DNA from: Paenibacillus_D tarimensis_A
GTDB lineage: Bacteria; Bacillota; Bacilli; Paenibacillales; Paenibacillaceae
Reading direction: 5' to 3'
DNA length: 64,000 nucleotides
Assembly (NCBI GenBank): GCA_041281825.1
Contig: CP166298.1
Coordinates: 3,472,001 to 3,536,000, forward strand
Positions 16,511 through 24,838 of the stretch are shown in pieces. The notes below the pieces were generated by a model that had not been told where the DNA came from, did no database searches, and saw only the letters and a program-made list of their open reading frames with translations. The position numbers and the translations under genes were made by a program. Numbering within the stretch: position 1 is the first letter of the stretch; each line of letters begins with the position of its first letter.

Positions 16511-17029
16511 TTACAACATCAGAATGACGATCAGCGCAGCAGCCAGAATCCCGAGGCTCTTACTTAATTTTTCATAGCGGGCCTGATCATCCCGCGCCGC
16601 GTCTTCCTCCGATTTCAGCTGCAACAGCGCCAGTCGCAAATGCTTTAATTGGTCTTCCCGGTCGCTTATGCCAAGCGAGGAGCCAAGCCGCAGCAGAACC
16701 GCTTTTTCATTTTCCCTCATTGCCGTATGCTGCCAATGCTCCTTCACCGCCTGTTCCCAGCATTCGTTGAAGCTTAAACCTTTCGCATCCTCGAGCAAAG
16801 CGGCTGCACGGATAAATAATCCGGCCACAGGTTCAGAGAGCGTTTTGACCGCGCGGATCAGCGCATCCGGCAAAGGTGTATACCCGTATCCGATTTCGGT
16901 TTCCAGCTGTGAAACGGCAAACCCGAGCTGCCGCAGCTGCCTTGGACGCGCAGCGAACCGGGCGGCTTGTTGAAAGCCGATCATACCTCCGGCGAACAGA
17001 ACGAGCATAGCTCCGATGATCTTAATCAT
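16511..17029 (-). CDS. spoIIIAB: Stage III sporulation protein AB
   Basis: 172 residues with transmembrane helices at both ends (about 3-20 and 155-171) around a helical middle, as in SpoIIIAB, which resembles type II secretion GspF-type proteins. 'RPRQLRQLGFAVSQLETEIGYGYTPLPDAL' is the family core. Its start overlaps the end of spoIIIAA by 8 nt, suggesting translational coupling. Confidence 0.92.
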   Translation of the reverse strand: MIKIIGAMLVLFAGGMIGFQQAARFAARPRQLRQLGFAVSQLETEIGYGYTPLPDALIRAVKTLSEPVAGLFIRAAALLEDAKGLSFNECWEQAVKEHWQHTAMRENEKAVLLRLGSSLGISDREDQLKHLRLALLQLKSEEDAARDDQARYEKLSKSLGILAAALIVILML

Positions 17030-18092
17030 GTAAACCTCCGGTTCCCGGACGACCGGAGACGGTCAGCTTGACGGGATGACCTCTGGCAATCGCCTGCCGC
17101 TCTTCCGTATCGGTAGGCTCCCGTGCCGCGGGTGCTCCCGTGCCGGCATTCAGATGTACAATTTGAAATGCGGTATCCGTCGCCGACCTGCGAATGATCG
17201 CCGCTGCTTCAAAGACGCCTTCCCCAAGCAATTCCCGAAGCACCGGTCTGCCCTTCGCGTCTTGCAAGTCAAATGCATGCGCCGTCGCAATGACCGTTAC
17301 GCCGGCATGCCTTGCTTCCCGGATCGCCGATGCGTCCTCTTGTCGTCCAATTTCATCCACGACCAGCATTTCAGGCGACATCGACCGCAGCAGCATCATC
17401 ATGCCGTCCGCTTTGGGACAAGCGTCCATCACGTCCGTGCGGGGACCTACATCAAATGAAGGAATGCCTTTGCAGCACGCCGCAATTTCCGAACGCTCGT
17501 CCACAATGCCGACCTTTCGGCCAGGCCAATGCGCTGCTGCTTCGTGCTGCCATCGTCCATAGCTGACCGATCGGGCCAAATCTCTTACAATCGTTGTTTT
17601 GCCCTGTTGCGGCGGACCGAGAATAAGCGTCGGCTTTAACGTTTTACGCTCCCGGTCGAGCAGTTTCCCCAGCAAACGGTCCGCAGCCCCACGAACTTCT
17701 CTCGCGATACGAATATTGAATCCTCCGACCTCCCGGATCCCTCTTACAGTTCCGTTTTCCAGCACCGTTCTTCCTGCCAGACCGATCCGGTGCCCTCCTT
17801 CGACGGTGATATATCCCCGTTTAAGTTCTTCTTCCATCGCATATAGCGAGTGATTCGTTATCCGTTCCAGCAATTTTCGGCATGTCGTCCCGTCCGGTTT
17901 ATACGCATGATGGGAATGACCGTTAAGCGAACCGTCTTCGCAGACGAACCTGGACATCCCCTCACTGTTCACCTCAAGCGGACGTCCTTCCCGCACCCGA
18001 ATCTCTTCGAGCCGATCCCGGACATGCTCCGGCAGCCGCTCAAGCACGGCCCGAAGCTCCATTGGCAGCAGATGTAGTATGCGTGTCAACAT
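17022..18092 (-). CDS. spoIIIAA: Stage III sporulation protein AA (secretion-type ATPase)
   Basis: ATPase thought to power the mother-cell-to-forespore channel. The Walker A motif GPPQQGKTT is near residue 160, Walker B 'MLVVDEIGRQEDA' near 253, and the 'IATAHAFDL' sensor follows. 356 residues, with a C-terminal tail rich in Arg/Gly that is not part of the conserved core. ATG 18092 has GGGAGG 8 nt upstream. First gene of the operon; a SigE-like promoter lies at 18131. Confidence 0.93.
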   Translation of the reverse strand: MLTRILHLLPMELRAVLERLPEHVRDRLEEIRVREGRPLEVNSEGMSRFVCEDGSLNGHSHHAYKPDGTTCRKLLERITNHSLYAMEEELKRGYITVEGGHRIGLAGRTVLENGTVRGIREVGGFNIRIAREVRGAADRLLGKLLDRERKTLKPTLILGPPQQGKTTIVRDLARSVSYGRWQHEAAAHWPGRKVGIVDERSEIAACCKGIPSFDVGPRTDVMDACPKADGMMMLLRSMSPEMLVVDEIGRQEDASAIREARHAGVTVIATAHAFDLQDAKGRPVLRELLGEGVFEAAAIIRRSATDTAFQIVHLNAGTGAPAAREPTDTEERQAIARGHPVKLTVSGRPGTGGLHD

Positions 18093-18130
18093 GCGGCAAC
18101 CCTCCCGGAAGTTTGTCCTTGTTTGTACTC

Positions 18131-18159
18131 ATATGTATGCAATGAACCCTGTTTTATGA
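18131..18159 (-). promoter_or_regulatory. Possible SigE promoter of the spoIIIA operon
   Basis: Minus strand TCATAAA (18153-18159), 13 nt, CATACATAT (18131-18139). This resembles the SigE pattern (ATA-type -35, CATACA-type -10) and lies about 40-65 nt before spoIIIAA, the known SigE-controlled position in Bacillus. Confidence 0.45.
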
Positions 18160-18224
18160 CAAGCATCCTCAGCCTAAGGTTGTTCAAACCTCTTTTTTGC
18201 GTTATGACTTCTATCACTTCAATG

Positions 18225-18500
18225 CTATTTTTTAAGAATGCCTATAATCAGGCAAGTAACGCCTGCGAGCACCCAGACAAACTTGCCGAACGACAGCTTG
18301 TCGGATAGTCCGATAAGTCCGATCGTCGTTGTTGAGATCAGGATCATCGGACCGACCAAAGCAAGCGATGAGTTCACGATAAGCGCCTTGTCGATCTGGT
18401 TCAGACGCAGCATAAGAAATGCGGCAAACAGCTCGAGGCTTCCGGAAAACATCCGCAGCAGCGCCATCGTAAGTACGATTTTATTTATCAAACGAATCAC
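18225..18500 (-). CDS. yqhV: YqhV family (DUF2619) membrane protein
   Basis: 91 residues with three hydrophobic segments. It matches the YqhV family by composition and by position directly upstream of spoIIIAA, as in Bacillus. Function unknown. It lies 130 nt before spoIIIAA on the same strand. Confidence 0.82.
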   Translation of the reverse strand: MIRLINKIVLTMALLRMFSGSLELFAAFLMLRLNQIDKALIVNSSLALVGPMILISTTTIGLIGLSDKLSFGKFVWVLAGVTCLIIGILKK

Positions 18501-18657
18501 TCCTCTACTATTCTCCTTTGATGGACTTCTAATATCAACGTATGCGGGCTTGTCTCAAAATAGGCATTCGGGTCACCCGCCCTGTCAAAAATGCATATAT
18601 TGAACACATGGTTGGAGGGTTTCCGACCGAAATCGATCATACAAGGAGAATCCGAAT

Positions 18658-19515
18658 ATGGAGGCAACCACTCGAGGGTCGTGGCACCCGCAGCTGAACG
18701 ATCCCCATGGTGAACGTGACGGGCGGTACGACGATTGCAGAGTTCATACGACCAATAAATATTCCGGCAAAACGATGATTATCGATAAAGGACTGGGAAG
18801 ACATGCGTTTGAGGATCTTATCGAAACCTCAGGAGCATACGTGGATTGCGTCAAACTCGGCTTCGGTACTTCACCGCTTTATTCGGACGAAATGCTTCAC
18901 TTTAAAATTGAAATGGCGCGCAAGCAAGGAATATTGATCATGCCGGGAGGCACCCTTCTGGAAGCTGCCGTTCACCAAAATGTCGTCGGTTCGTTTTTTG
19001 ATTCGATATGCCGGTTCGGCTTCAATGCGATTGAAGTGTCGGACGGAACCATTGAATTAAGCCGTTCCAAAAGAACGGACTTGATTCGGGAAGGCGTAAA
19101 CCGCGGACTGACCGTATTCACAGAATACGGAAAAAAGGAATTCGGATCGACCATCGATCCGGTTGAATTAGAGGCTACCGCCGAGGCCGATTGGGAGGCG
19201 GGTGCCGAATTGTTAACGGTTGAAGCAAGGGAGTCCGGCATTGGTGTCGGTTTGTTCGATGAGCAAGGGGAGTGCAAGCTGGATACTTTTGAACGGATCA
19301 TGGCCAGAATTCCCGAACAGAATCGGATCATGTGGGAAGCCCCTCTTAAATCGCAGCAAGTGATGCTCATCAGGTCGATCGGTCCAAATGTAAATCTGGG
19401 CAATATTCATCCTGCAGATATTATTACGTTGGAAGCAATGCGCAGAGGACTTCGAAACGATACCTTCCCATCTGCCGAGAGCTTCCGGAAAGAAACCATA
19501 CTGTATATGATCTGA
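18658..19515 (+). CDS. Phosphosulfolactate synthase (ComA/YitD) family protein
   Basis: Family reaction: sulfite plus phosphoenolpyruvate gives (2R)-phosphosulfolactate, leading to coenzyme M in archaea and to sulfolactate in Bacillus spores. The TIM-barrel features are clear: 'TMIIDKGLG', 'VDCVKLGFGTSPLY', 'GILIMPGGTLLEAA', 'FNAIEVSDGTIELS', 'LLTVEARESG' and 'MWEAPLKSQQ'. 285 residues, with about 30 extra polar residues at the N-terminus. The ATG at 18658 has AAGGAG 8 nt before it. A SigK-like CAC-17-CATATATTG occurs at 18574-18602, so sporulation expression is plausible. No phosphatase partner (comB) lies beside it. Confidence 0.85.
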   Translation: MEATTRGSWHPQLNDPHGERDGRYDDCRVHTTNKYSGKTMIIDKGLGRHAFEDLIETSGAYVDCVKLGFGTSPLYSDEMLHFKIEMARKQGILIMPGGTLLEAAVHQNVVGSFFDSICRFGFNAIEVSDGTIELSRSKRTDLIREGVNRGLTVFTEYGKKEFGSTIDPVELEATAEADWEAGAELLTVEARESGIGVGLFDEQGECKLDTFERIMARIPEQNRIMWEAPLKSQQVMLIRSIGPNVNLGNIHPADIITLEAMRRGLRNDTFPSAESFRKETILYMI

Positions 19516-19644
19516 AGATCAGACGAAGGCCGGTAATGAAATTTCGGGGGCAAGCCAGGGTTGTCTGCATAATCCGGTTCATCCGACATAGATTGAAATA
19601 GAAGAGTTGTTCGCTTCAATCACTCACAGAACGGGAGAATCGGC

Positions 19645-20112
19645 ATGACTGGAGATATCATCCTTGTCGCCCTCATTGTTATCGGCCTGATCGGCAGATC
19701 TCCGATCATATCAACGGCTGCATGCGTATTGCTGATCGTTAAGCTCGTCCATCTGGAGCGTTATTTGCCTACGATTGAACGAAGAGGCCTCGAGTTAGGA
19801 TTGTTATTTTTGACGTTCAGCGTTCTTGTACCCTTCGCATCGGGACGCATTCAAACCAAGGAAATTATGAGCGCCCTGAGCTCCTGGCCCGGTTTGCTGG
19901 CGCTGCTTGGCGGCGCGATTGCAACCTATGTCAACGGCAAAGGTCTGGAAATGCTGAAAATCGACCCGCAGCTCATTGTCGGGCTTGTCATCGGTTCGAT
20001 TCTCGGAATTGTGTTTTTCCGCGGAATTCCCGTCGGTCCCTTAATGGCTGCGGGCATTACGGCGATTCTGTTCAAGATCTTCAGCTTCATCAGCGATCGG
20101 ATCGGCTCTTGA
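19645..20112 (+). CDS. DUF441 family membrane protein (YtwI-like)
   Basis: 155 residues with about four to five membrane segments and the family motifs 'GRSPIISTAACVLLIVKL', 'GLLFLTFSVLVPFASGRI' and 'VGPLMAAGITAIL'. Function unknown. It starts at ATG 19645 with GGGAG 8 nt upstream. The 130-nt gap before it shows no clear promoter; a bidirectional terminator follows. Confidence 0.85.
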   Translation: MTGDIILVALIVIGLIGRSPIISTAACVLLIVKLVHLERYLPTIERRGLELGLLFLTFSVLVPFASGRIQTKEIMSALSSWPGLLALLGGAIATYVNGKGLEMLKIDPQLIVGLVIGSILGIVFFRGIPVGPLMAAGITAILFKIFSFISDRIGS

Positions 20113-20124
20113 TATCCGAATGAT

Positions 20125-20172
20125 TAAAAAAAGGTCGTCTCCGGCATATTTACTACACCAAAGACAACCTTT
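20125..20172. terminator. Bidirectional terminator between the DUF441 gene and aspartokinase
   Basis: AAAGGTCGTCT pairs with AGACAACCTTT. A run of A on the left gives TTTTTTT for minus-strand transcripts, and the plus strand ends in TTTAT. Confidence 0.7.
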
Positions 20173-20208
20173 ATATCAGAAAATAATAGTATACGAATAT
20201 GAGGACCG

Positions 20209-21462
20209 TTACCTGCGCTCTTGAGGACCGCCGACAAATGCTTGCTCGGACGTATCCAGGCCATATGTGGTATGAAGCGCGCGTACAACCTCCTGCAGCG
20301 ACTGGGCATCGATCACGCAGGAAACTTTAATTTCCGACGTGCTGACCATTTTGATGCTGACGCCGAGCTTGGAAATCGCTTCGAACATTGTCGCTGCGAC
20401 TCCAGGATTGCTGACCATGCCTGCGCCAACGATCGAAACCTTAACCAGATTACATTCGGAGCTTGTTTCGCGAAACGGCACTTCGGAACGGATTCCTTCA
20501 ATGACTGTAAGCGCCCTGTCTTTATCATCGCCCGATACGGTAAACGAGAAATCCGCTTTTCCGTCCAGCACACCGCTCTGTACGATAATATCGACATCGA
20601 TCCCTTGTTGTGCAAGCGCGCCGAACATTTTAGCGAGAACGCCCGGAACGTCCTGTACGCCCAGTACGCTAATACGCGCCACGTTTTTGTCGAATGCAAT
20701 TCCGCGAACGACAATTCCTTGTTCCATTACCGCTTCCTCCTTCACGTACGTTCCGTCATTTTGCGTAAAGCTGGATCTCACAACCAGACACACATCGTTA
20801 TGCTTGGCGTATTCCACTGCGCGCGGGTGAAGAACAGCCGCTCCCAAATTTGCAAGCTCGAGCATCTCGTCATACGAGATTTCATCCAGTTTTCGTGCGC
20901 ACTTAACGACTCTCGGGTCAGTGGAGTAGACACCGTCCACATCGGTATAGATCTCGCATAGATCAGCCTTCACAGCTGCGGCAAGGGCAACGGCGGTCGT
21001 ATCCGAGCCTCCGCGGCCGAGCGTTGTGATCTCACCTTCATCACTCATCGCTTGAAATCCCGCAACAACGACAATATTTCCCTCTTCGAGCGACCTTAGG
21101 ACACGTTCGGGATGAATATCCGTGATCCTCGCTTTACCGTGCACAGCTTCCGTGCGAAAACCCGCTTGCCATCCCGTATAGGAAACCGTTTTGGATCCGA
21201 GCCCGTGAATCGTCATCGACAATAGAGCAATCGAAATCTGCTCTCCCGTCGATAGAAGCATATCCATTTCGCGTGCCGGCGGATTCGGATTAAGCAGCTT
21301 GGACTGGTCTATCAGTTCGTCTGTCGTATCTCCCATCGCAGACACGACAACGACGATGGAATGGCCTTCCTGTTGTCTGTCAATAATTCGTCTGGCTACT
21401 CTCTGCATCCGCTCCGGAGTGCCAACGGAACTCCCGCCGAACTTCATCACGATTAACGACAA
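20209..21462 (-). CDS. lysC: Aspartokinase (LysC type, alpha and beta subunits from one gene)
   Basis: Phosphorylates aspartate at the head of the lysine/threonine/methionine and diaminopimelate pathways. The kinase motif 'VMKFGGSSVGTPERMQ' is at the N-terminus, 'TTLGRGGSDTTAVALAAAV' near 145 and 'EIYTDVDGVYSTDPR' near 171. Two ACT domains follow from about residue 260. 417 residues starting at TTG 21462. Met246 has its own ribosome site, as in Bacillus LysC, so a shorter beta subunit is predicted. The gene has a leader of about 120 nt with a terminator-like hairpin. Confidence 0.93.
   Translation of the reverse strand: MSLIVMKFGGSSVGTPERMQRVARRIIDRQQEGHSIVVVVSAMGDTTDELIDQSKLLNPNPPAREMDMLLSTGEQISIALLSMTIHGLGSKTVSYTGWQAGFRTEAVHGKARITDIHPERVLRSLEEGNIVVVAGFQAMSDEGEITTLGRGGSDTTAVALAAAVKADLCEIYTDVDGVYSTDPRVVKCARKLDEISYDEMLELANLGAAVLHPRAVEYAKHNDVCLVVRSSFTQNDGTYVKEEAVMEQGIVVRGIAFDKNVARISVLGVQDVPGVLAKMFGALAQQGIDVDIIVQSGVLDGKADFSFTVSGDDKDRALTVIEGIRSEVPFRETSSECNLVKVSIVGAGMVSNPGVAATMFEAISKLGVSIKMVSTSEIKVSCVIDAQSLQEVVRALHTTYGLDTSEQAFVGGPQERR
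20725..20742 (-). promoter_or_regulatory. Internal translation start for the aspartokinase beta subunit
   Basis: AAGGAGGAAG lies about 8 nt before the in-frame ATG at 20727 (Met246, sequence MEQGIVVRG). The product, 20209-20727, would be the 172-residue regulatory ACT subunit. The site falls exactly where Bacillus lysC makes its beta subunit. Confidence 0.8.
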
Positions 21463-21502
21463 CGTTCATTCACTCCCAACCTTGACTAATGATAAAATGT
21501 AG

Positions 21503-21588
21503 AAAAAAACTGCCTGGTTTGTGCCCGGCCGTCTTGTGCCGGAAACCCGACTAATACCTCTCAACAACACATACAAGTATGTATTATA
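21503..21588 (-). promoter_or_regulatory. Promoter and attenuator-like leader of lysC
   Basis: Minus strand: TATAAT (21583-21588; weak -35), then at once the palindrome ACATAC-TT-GTATGT (21569-21582), then a hairpin GGTTT-CCGGC…GCCGG-…-AAACC (21516-21547), then TTTTTTT (21503-21509) before the gene. The lysine riboswitch core was looked for and not recognised. Confidence 0.5.
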
Positions 21589-21636
21589 ACACAACATGGC
21601 GGATAAGGAACAGACGATTTGCAAAGCCATAAACAT

Positions 21637-21670
21637 AAAAACCGCTCCGGCCGGAATGGCCGAAGCGGTT
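21637..21670 (-). terminator. Intrinsic terminator after efp
   Basis: Minus strand AACCGCT-CGGCC…GGCCGG-AGCGGTT followed by TTTTATG, 31 nt after the efp stop. Confidence 0.85.
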
Positions 21671-21700
21671 CGCATCGTTCGCCTGGTAGGGAACATTTAG

Positions 21701-22258
21701 TTACGCTCGGGAGATATACTTGCCGTCACGCGTATCGATCAGCAAATTGTCGCCTTCATTAATGAACAGCGGTACCTGGACGTTCAAGCCGGTCTCAACC
21801 TTTGCATTTTTCGTTGCGCCTGTTGCGGTGTTGCCTTTAATCCCCGGTTCGGTTTCGATAACTTTAAGATCAACGCTGGTCGGAATCGAAATACCGATGA
21901 TTTCACCTTTGTAGCTGGAAATGTTGACATTCATGTTTTCTTTCAGGAAGTTGATTTCCCACTCGAGCTGTTTCTTATCCAATGTAAATTGATCGTAGGT
22001 CTCGTTGTCCATGAATGTATACTCGTTGCCGGAATTGTAAAGATACTGCACTTCACGGTTCTCAATCAACGCGCGGCCGATCGTCTCTCCCGCACGGAAC
22101 GTCTTCTCGACGATGTTCCCGTTGCGCAGGTTCTTCAGTTTGGAGCGGACGAACGCCGCGCCTTTTCCCGGCTTTACGTGCTGAAAATCAATAACGGTAA
22201 AAATGTCGCCGTCAACCTCGACGGTAAGGCCTGTCTTAAAATCATTGACTGAAATCAC
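21701..22258 (-). CDS. efp: Translation elongation factor P
   Basis: Relieves ribosome stalling at polyproline; three beta-barrel domains in 185 residues. The N-terminal 'MISVNDFKTGLTVEVDGDIFTVIDFQHVKPGKGAAFVRSKLKN' loop contains the KPGKG tip where the functional lysine sits, and the C-terminal OB fold ends 'NEGDNLLIDTRDGKYISRA'. It starts at GTG 22258 with GGAGGG 10 nt upstream. EF-P would be directly relevant for the Pro-rich LPXTG protein encoded at 49964-51403. Confidence 0.96.
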   Translation of the reverse strand: MISVNDFKTGLTVEVDGDIFTVIDFQHVKPGKGAAFVRSKLKNLRNGNIVEKTFRAGETIGRALIENREVQYLYNSGNEYTFMDNETYDQFTLDKKQLEWEINFLKENMNVNISSYKGEIIGISIPTSVDLKVIETEPGIKGNTATGATKNAKVETGLNVQVPLFINEGDNLLIDTRDGKYISRA

Positions 22259-22291
22259 TGCTTGATTCCCTCCATTTGGTCTTGTTCCTCT

Positions 22292-23365
22292 TTAACCTAG
22301 AAGCATGAGCTCCTTCGGAGATGAGGTTAATATTTTAATCCCGTGATCCGTGATGACAACGTCGTCCTCAATTCTCACCCCGCCGAAGCCTGGGAGATAA
22401 ATGCCGGGCTCAACCGTTACCGTCATGCCGGGGGTTAAAACTGTGTCGCTCGTCTTGGACAGTCTGGGCGCCTCATGAATCTCCATGCCGAGCCCATGTC
22501 CGGTACCGTGACCGAAATAATCACCATAACCATACCTCGTGATGATGTCTCTCGTCAAGGCATCCGCCTCTTTCCCGGTCATCCCGGGTTTGATCTCGGA
22601 CAAGGCGTGCATTTGCGCTTCCAAAACGATATTATATATTTCCCGATGCTTATCCGTCGGCTTGCCGACAAATACCGTTCTGGTTATATCGGAACAGTAG
22701 CCTTTATAATAAGCACCGAAATCTAATTTCACAAACTCATTGCTGCCTATAATCCGGTCGCTGGCCACTCCGTGCGGCAGGGCCGACCGCTCTCCCGACG
22801 CGACGATCGTATCGAAAGATGAGGAAGCTGCGCCGCGGCTTCGCATAAACACTTCGATCTCAAGCGCAATGTCGGATTCCCGCATGCCCGGCTTCAGCAA
22901 ACCGGCAATGTAGTGAAACGTCTCATCCGCCAGCGTTGCAGCCTCCTGCATGACCGCGATTTCCCCTGGGTCCTTGACCATCCGCAGCTGTTCGACGACA
23001 AATGAAACAGGCACGAGCCGGGTTCCCTGCAGCGCCTCAGACCACGCGGCGTAATCGCTGTAAACGACCGATTCCTGTTCAAAGCCGAGCCGCTTGATTC
23101 CGTCGGCAGACAATAATGACTTGACCGTATCGATCGGGCGGGAAGAATGCTCGATCACCTCAAAATCCGGCGCCTGTGCCGGCGCTTGCGTCATGTAACG
23201 GAAATCGGTTAACAATTTGCTGCTATGCAAGGTAATAAGCAAATGACCGGATGACCCGGTAAATCCGCTGAGATAGGCGCGGTTAACGGAGCTGGTGATC
23301 AGGATCGCTTCCAGATTCCGCTCGGCTAGCCGTTGCTGCAGACGTCGGACACGATCGGCCGTCAT
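22292..23365 (-). CDS. Xaa-Pro peptidase family M24 (YqhT type)
   Basis: Aminopeptidase P family, cleaving N-terminal residues before proline. It has an N-terminal creatinase domain (about 1-125), then the M24 pita-bread fold with metal ligands in 'VKLDFGAYYKGYCSDITRTV' (two Asp), 'FGHGTGHGLGMEIHEAPR' (His), 'TVEPGIYLPGFGGVRIEDDVVIT' (Glu, Glu). 357 residues. It sits between aroQ and efp as in Bacillus (yqhT). A 168-bp repeat element lies just upstream. Confidence 0.92.
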   Translation of the reverse strand: MTADRVRRLQQRLAERNLEAILITSSVNRAYLSGFTGSSGHLLITLHSSKLLTDFRYMTQAPAQAPDFEVIEHSSRPIDTVKSLLSADGIKRLGFEQESVVYSDYAAWSEALQGTRLVPVSFVVEQLRMVKDPGEIAVMQEAATLADETFHYIAGLLKPGMRESDIALEIEVFMRSRGAASSSFDTIVASGERSALPHGVASDRIIGSNEFVKLDFGAYYKGYCSDITRTVFVGKPTDKHREIYNIVLEAQMHALSEIKPGMTGKEADALTRDIITRYGYGDYFGHGTGHGLGMEIHEAPRLSKTSDTVLTPGMTVTVEPGIYLPGFGGVRIEDDVVITDHGIKILTSSPKELMLLG

Positions 23366-23387
23366 ATGAATCCCCCCTTTAGAGGTA

Positions 23388-23555
23388 GTTTAAAAAGCCC
23401 GCTTTTCATCACGAAGTTATTCTGAGAAGCAACTCGACGTCGAATCTTGAATTCAGCCGGGACTTCCGGTGCTCACGTAGGTTTTGCCTACGCTCCGCTC
23501 CTCATTCCCTAGCTTCATCCAACCTTCTCGGTGCTGAAAACCGAGCTTTTTAAAC
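23388..23555. repeat. 168-bp MITE-like repeat with 20-bp terminal inverted repeats
   Basis: The left end GTTTAAAAAGCCCGCTTTTC and the inverted right end GTTTAAAAAGCTCGGTTTTC match at 18 of 20 positions. An internal hairpin CGTAGG-TTTTG-CCTACG lies near the middle. It fills the gap between aroQ and the M24 peptidase gene. It has no coding capacity. Elements of this kind are, to my recollection, scattered in Paenibacillus genomes; that is memory, not a search. Confidence 0.7.
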
Positions 23556-23581
23556 ATGCATTTATTATAAGACAATAAACA

Positions 23582-24019
23582 TTACCTCGAGATATGCCGT
23601 ACGAGAGCCGTTAAACCTAATTCATAGCTTTCCGCTCCGAATCCTGCAATTTGTCCTACTGCCACCGGAGCAATCACAGAAACATGCCGGAACGGCTCCC
23701 TTTTGTGAATATTGGAAAGATGCACTTCCACAACGGGCAAGCCGACCGAGCTGAGCGCATCGCGCAGCGCATAGCTGTAATGCGTGAATGCGCCGGGATT
23801 GATCAGAATCCCGGAGGCGGCACCGTACGCTTGATGGATACGGTCGATCAGAGCGCCTTCATGGTTCGATTGAAAAAATGATACCGTAACGCCGAGCCGT
23901 TCAGCGGATGTGCGAAGTGAAGCTTCGATATCGGCCAGCGTAACGGAGCCGTATACGCCGGGTTCCCGTATGCCGAGCATATTCAGATTTGGACCGTTCA
24001 TGATTAAAATTTCCGGCAA
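23582..24019 (-). CDS. aroQ: Type II 3-dehydroquinate dehydratase
   Basis: Third step of the shikimate pathway: dehydroquinate to dehydroshikimate. Motifs are 'ILIMNGPNLNMLGIREPGVYG' with the catalytic Arg and Tyr, 'FFQSNHEGALIDRIHQA', 'LINPGAFTHYSYALRDAL' and 'VEVHLSNIHKREPFRHVSV' with the catalytic His. It starts at TTG 24019 with GGAGG 8 nt upstream, giving 145 residues, the normal length. Position matches Bacillus yqhS. Confidence 0.95.
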   Translation of the reverse strand: MPEILIMNGPNLNMLGIREPGVYGSVTLADIEASLRTSAERLGVTVSFFQSNHEGALIDRIHQAYGAASGILINPGAFTHYSYALRDALSSVGLPVVEVHLSNIHKREPFRHVSVIAPVAVGQIAGFGAESYELGLTALVRHISR

Positions 24020-24106
24020 GAAACGCACCTCCAGGAAGTAGACAAAGATCACTTGCCATTTTACCATAAAAAACCCGGCGTTGAGAAGTGTTTCCTGTCA
24101 GTACTC

Positions 24107-24628
24107 TCAGTGCTGCCGGTACGGTTCCCTGGACGCTTCATCGGTAAATTCGAAAGCGTAGCTGTATCCGATAAAAAGCCCCCACAAAAGAAATACGCAA
24201 AACTCCGTTAGAACGGAGTTCCAACCAAGCTTAGTCACCGGAAGCATCATATCCATCGCCGGTCCGATCCCGAGAAAGAGAATCCACCACCAGACCGCCC
24301 CATATATTAATCCCGCATAAGGTCCTTTAAATCGGCCAAGAATCGCCCGGTACAGAATCACGGCAACGATTGAAAACAAGATGAATGCCGCGATCCCCGC
24401 CACCTGTCCCCATGCCGTCTTCAGAAAGGAATGCCGCATGAAAGGCTCGGCCAGAAAACCGGGAAGTACGATTGTAAAATGAATGGAATACAAAATCCAT
24501 CGCAAGCCCCCCCAAAGCACCCCGGCAAACAATCCGAGCTGCAAACAATATGTCCATGCGTCGGTGTGGCTGCGGTCATCATCATATCGAGATTTTGAAG
24601 CGGATTGCCTCATCGAATCCGTACTCAT
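24107..24628 (-). CDS. yqhR: YqhR family membrane protein
   Basis: 173 residues with four hydrophobic segments after a polar N-terminus: 'YCLQLGLFAGVLWGGLRWIL', then 'GIAAFILFSIVAVILYRAIL', 'LIYGAVWWWILFLGIG' and 'FCVFLLWGLFIGYSYAFEF'. ATG 24628 begins the polar N-terminus that fits the family; a longer frame upstream has no matching content. The ribosome site is weak. Located between yqhQ and aroQ, as in Bacillus. Function unknown. Confidence 0.8.
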   Translation of the reverse strand: MSTDSMRQSASKSRYDDDRSHTDAWTYCLQLGLFAGVLWGGLRWILYSIHFTIVLPGFLAEPFMRHSFLKTAWGQVAGIAAFILFSIVAVILYRAILGRFKGPYAGLIYGAVWWWILFLGIGPAMDMMLPVTKLGWNSVLTEFCVFLLWGLFIGYSYAFEFTDEASREPYRQH

Positions 24629-24753
24629 CCTACATCTTCCCTTTCCCGGAGTTTTAGTTGCCAAATCGTTGTTTAACATCCACAAGTAGTATGTGAAATA
24701 TCGTTCTTCCATAAACCGACTGCCGAAAGTATGTGATCGAAAGCGTGGCTTCG

Positions 24754-24783
24754 TTGGCAATCCTCCGATGAATACAGTACAAT
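24754..24783 (+). promoter_or_regulatory. Promoter of yqhQ
   Basis: TTGGCA (24754-24759), 18 nt, TACAAT (24778-24783), about 55 nt before the TTG start. Confidence 0.6.
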
Positions 24784-24838
24784 AAAGATACTGCCCTTGT
24801 GAGCGGCGGTGAGCATATACGAGGAAGGTGACACCGAT

